Part shown: in pieces, positions 47,760-49,789 of the stretch
How the letters are laid out: every line of letters begins with the position of its first letter
How positions within the stretch are numbered: the first letter of the stretch is position 1
Position numbers and translations under genes: made by a program
Source: Alkalibacter sp964582705
GTDB lineage: Bacteria; Bacillota; Clostridia; Eubacteriales; Alkalibacteraceae
DNA: 49,789 nucleotides
Assembly: GCA_964582705.1 (NCBI GenBank)
Contig: CAZOTE010000009.1
Coordinates: 1 to 49,789 of the forward strand
Reading direction: 5' to 3'
Notes under the pieces: generated by a model
What the model was told of the DNA's origin: nothing
What the model saw: only the letters and a program-made list of their open reading frames with translations
Databases searched by the model: none

Positions 47760-48740
47760 TCACATGTTCTTTCTGACGCTGACTTCCCCCGAAGCAAGAG
47801 TTTCCCTTGTCCCTGAATCGTATTCCACATTCAGATTTCCTTTGTCGTCTATATCCAGCGCTTTGGCCCTTCTTTCTTCACCGTTTTTAATTACCGTGAT
47901 TTCCTTCCCTGTCAGAAAAGATCTCTTTCTATAAATTTCAATAACGTCTTTAAAATCCCAATACATATAAAGCTCTTCAAATTTATTTAAAATCAATGCG
48001 GCAACTTCATTTCTAGACTTATCCTTGTCCACAAATTCTGTAATGAAGCCCGCCGTCTCGGCGACATCTTCAGGAAGATTTTCTTTGGTTCCGGCAACAT
48101 TTACTCCAATTCCCAGCACCACGTACTCCAGCTTGCCGCTTTCCATCTCCATGGAAGCTTCAGTGAGTATCCCAGAAACCTTCCTGCCCTTTATAAAAAT
48201 ATCGTTTACCCACTTTATTTCAGCCTTAATATCAAAGAGCTCTTCAATTGCCAGTGATTCAGCCACTGCCGCTATCACGGTTATCTTAAGGGCACTCTCC
48301 GGATCCATCTCAGGTCTTAACAAAATGCTCATGTAAACGCCCTTTCCCATCGGTGAGTGGAAGCTCCTACCGCGTCTTCCCTTTCCTTTCGTCTGCTCGT
48401 CCCCTATCACGACCGTGCCTTCGGCTGCACCTTCCCTTGCTAAATCCTTGAGCAGATCATTGGTGGATTCCACACTTTTGTATATCTCTAGCTGCTTTCC
48501 TATAAATTTTGTATTCAGCATGCTGGTTATTATGTTTTTTGATAGTATATCTTTTTTTTCATCCAGGTAATATCCCTTGTTCGCAACTGAAATCACGGGA
48601 TATCCCTCATGGATGAGTGACTGCATATTTTTCCAAACTGCCGTTCTGCTAATGCCTAGCTCTTGTGCCAAAAAACCTCCTGAAAAGACTTTCCCCGTGC
48701 CAAGTTCAAGGTACCTCAATATCTTTTCCTTGTTGGACAT
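47760..48740 (-). CDS. birA: Biotin-[acetyl-CoA carboxylase] ligase and biotin operon repressor
   Basis: A 326-residue bifunctional protein. N-terminal winged HTH (about 5-65: SGGFLAQELGISRTAVWKNM) for repression; central ligase domain (about 85-265) with the biotinyl-AMP loop GKGRRGRSFHSPMGKGVYMS, KWVNDI and GIGVNV; C-terminal SH3-like domain (about 280-326). It activates biotin and attaches it to carrier proteins. The ATG at 48740 follows GGAGG. Lies upstream of nothing biotin-related in the window; thiD is the preceding gene on the same strand. Confidence 0.95.
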   Translation of the reverse strand: MSNKEKILRYLELGTGKVFSGGFLAQELGISRTAVWKNMQSLIHEGYPVISVANKGYYLDEKKDILSKNIITSMLNTKFIGKQLEIYKSVESTNDLLKDLAREGAAEGTVVIGDEQTKGKGRRGRSFHSPMGKGVYMSILLRPEMDPESALKITVIAAVAESLAIEELFDIKAEIKWVNDIFIKGRKVSGILTEASMEMESGKLEYVVLGIGVNVAGTKENLPEDVAETAGFITEFVDKDKSRNEVAALILNKFEELYMYWDFKDVIEIYRKRSFLTGKEITVIKNGEERRAKALDIDDKGNLNVEYDSGTRETLASGEVSVRKNM

Positions 48741-48806
48741 GCAAACTACCTCCACTCTTATCTTGCATACCATTATAGCCTATTTTACAACTTTTAAAAA
48801 CCTATA

Positions 48807-49586
48807 TCAAAAATGGTGCAAGAGGGGTCCTCTGCCTTCTCCCAAGTCCAATCCTTCCCTTATTGCCGAGTTGACATATCTTTTAGCCTTGAATACGCTT
48901 TCCTTGACTCCCATCCCCAAAGCTAGATTGGAGGCTATTGCAGATGATAAAGTGCAACCCGTTCCATGGGTGTTTTTATTGTTAATCTTTCTGGCTTTAA
49001 GCCAAAGCTTCTCATTTTTCGAATATAGCAGATCATCGCAGCACTCTTTTAAATGTCCCCCTTTGATAACAACCCATCCGTCAAGCTTGTTTGATATCTC
49101 CATAGCAGCGTCCACCATGTCTTTTTTATTTGAAATTTTCCCCCCACTGAGTATCTCAGCTTCGTAAATATTTGGAGTTATGACCCTAGCAAGAGGAAAC
49201 AGATGATCCTTGAGAGCGCTCAGCGCATCCTCCGACAGAAGTCTATGTCCACTGGTGGACACCATGACAGGGTCTACAACTAAGTTACTGCCTTTGTGCC
49301 TTAAGAGCCCTTTAGATATGCACTCTATGATTTCAGGGTTTGAAAGCATGCCAGTCTTGATTGCATCGGGAGGCATGTCGGTAAACACGCTTTCCAACTG
49401 GTCTCGAATGATCTCTACAGGGAGCTCGCAAACGCTTTTTACTCCTGTAGTGTTTTGAGCTGTAACAGCGGTTATAACGCTCATACCATAAACCTTGTGA
49501 GCGCTGAATGTCTTAATATCTGCTTGTATGCCGGCTCCTCCCGAAGAGTCCGAACCGGCTATTGTCAGCAATTTTTTTATGTTCAT
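48807..49586 (-). CDS. thiD: Hydroxymethylpyrimidine/phosphomethylpyrimidine kinase
   Basis: A 259-residue ribokinase-fold enzyme making HMP pyrophosphate for thiamine. Landmarks: TIAGSDSSGGAGIQADIKTF, SVITAVTAQNT, KTGMLSNPEII, VDPVMVSTSGHRLL, TPNIYEAE, VIKGGHL and the catalytic THGTGCTLSSAIA. AAGGTG before the ATG. No thiC, thiE or TPP riboswitch nearby; thiamine diphosphate is nevertheless needed by the acetoin E1 enzyme in this window. Co-transcription with birA (66-base gap) is possible. Confidence 0.95.
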   Translation of the reverse strand: MNIKKLLTIAGSDSSGGAGIQADIKTFSAHKVYGMSVITAVTAQNTTGVKSVCELPVEIIRDQLESVFTDMPPDAIKTGMLSNPEIIECISKGLLRHKGSNLVVDPVMVSTSGHRLLSEDALSALKDHLFPLARVITPNIYEAEILSGGKISNKKDMVDAAMEISNKLDGWVVIKGGHLKECCDDLLYSKNEKLWLKARKINNKNTHGTGCTLSSAIASNLALGMGVKESVFKAKRYVNSAIREGLDLGEGRGPLLHHF

Positions 49587-49789
49587 TATTTCACCTTCTT
49601 ATTAATTGGATACGATTCACAGGTATGCATGGAACTGACGTTTAAACGGTCGTTGGGCAATCGGGAAACAGTCGCATTAGTCGCTGAAGCTCCTGTGGTA
49701 CGCAGAGCTTCGCTCTGTTATAAGATTTAAGTAATTAAGATGTAAGTTTGCATGGAGTTTTATTGGGGTCTGTGGTAGGGCACAGAGAC
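49587..49789. other. Upstream region of thiD with unexplained non-coding sequence
   Basis: No gene. On minus the sequence contains the hairpin AGAGC-GAA-GCTCT (about 49700-49715), a CGTTTAAACG palindrome (about 49640) and CACAGAGAC/GTCTCTGTG-like ends near 49775-49789. Base composition is higher in GC than nearby intergenic DNA. It may be a leader RNA or a repeat element; no TPP riboswitch core (CTGAGA, ACCTGA) is seen. Confidence 0.4.

Noticed and set aside
49587..49789. TPP riboswitch upstream of thiD
   Set aside because: No CTGAGA or ACCTGA-type core in the expected order on the minus strand.
1..49789. CRISPR arrays, insertion sequences, prophage or plasmid genes
   Set aside because: No regularly spaced repeats, transposases, integrases or phage structural genes were seen.

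Overview
The window is about 50 kb of chromosome from a low-to-mid G+C anaerobic Firmicute, most likely a member of the Clostridia. This rests on gene content: AdhE, rubrerythrin, an NADP-type glutamate dehydrogenase, AcoX-containing acetoin genes, a DUF3842/CooT pair, a yybP-ykoY type Mn riboswitch and an H-NOX chemoreceptor. It also rests on strong AGGAGG ribosome binding sites and frequent TTG starts. I saw no rRNA, CRISPR array, prophage or insertion sequence. I do not name a genus.

Layout. 0.1-2.5 kb: a LytTR response regulator, then a small Fur-box-preceded operon (DUF1858 protein, unknown protein, hemerythrin) that looks like a split iron-centre repair module. 2.5-8.9 kb: an acetoin dehydrogenase operon on the minus strand (Lin0512 protein, acoA, acoB, acoX, acoC, lpd), preceded by a near-perfect sigma-54 promoter. 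9.1-10.3 kb: a cation antiporter under a Mn2+ riboswitch with a terminator. 10.4-15.3 kb: orphan corrinoid protein, MarR-MATE efflux operon with a palindromic operator, diguanylate cyclase, tRNA-Arg(CCU), VanY-type carboxypeptidase. 15.4-19.4 kb: gdhA and a large KaiC-like/PPDK_N protein. 19.5-22.4 kb: methionine genes metA-metY downstream of cooT and a DUF3842 gene. 22.6-30.2 kb: redox and stress genes (glutaredoxin, rubrerythrin, OsmC, MarR and Crp regulators, ferredoxin, cupin), with an FtsA-like protein and MltG. 30.2-34.5 kb: znuABC zinc importer with a translationally coupled TspO-like gene and a divergent Fur/Zur regulator, then a NifX-like protein. 34.7-42.3 kb: a large HTH regulator, AdhE with a Rex-like operator, a DUF523-DUF1722 fusion, pirin, a permuted NlpC/P60-like protein. 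42.3-49.8 kb: a frameshifted exonuclease III gene, an ECF sigma/anti-sigma pair, an O-antigen-ligase-like membrane protein, an O2-type H-NOX chemoreceptor behind a sigma-D-like promoter, birA and thiD.

Themes. Much of the window concerns coping with oxygen and metals in an anaerobe: hemerythrin, rubrerythrin, glutaredoxin, H-NOX aerotaxis, Mn export and Zn import. Carbon and redox balance is covered by acetoin cleavage and Rex-type control of AdhE. The genes are densely packed with bidirectional terminators between convergent pairs. The most interesting items are the split RIC-like cluster, Lin0512 as first gene of a sigma-54 acetoin operon, the KaiC-PPDK_N protein, the TspO-znu coupling, the H-NOX receptor, the structured element at 34.5 kb and the palindromic control region between the exonuclease and sigma genes.
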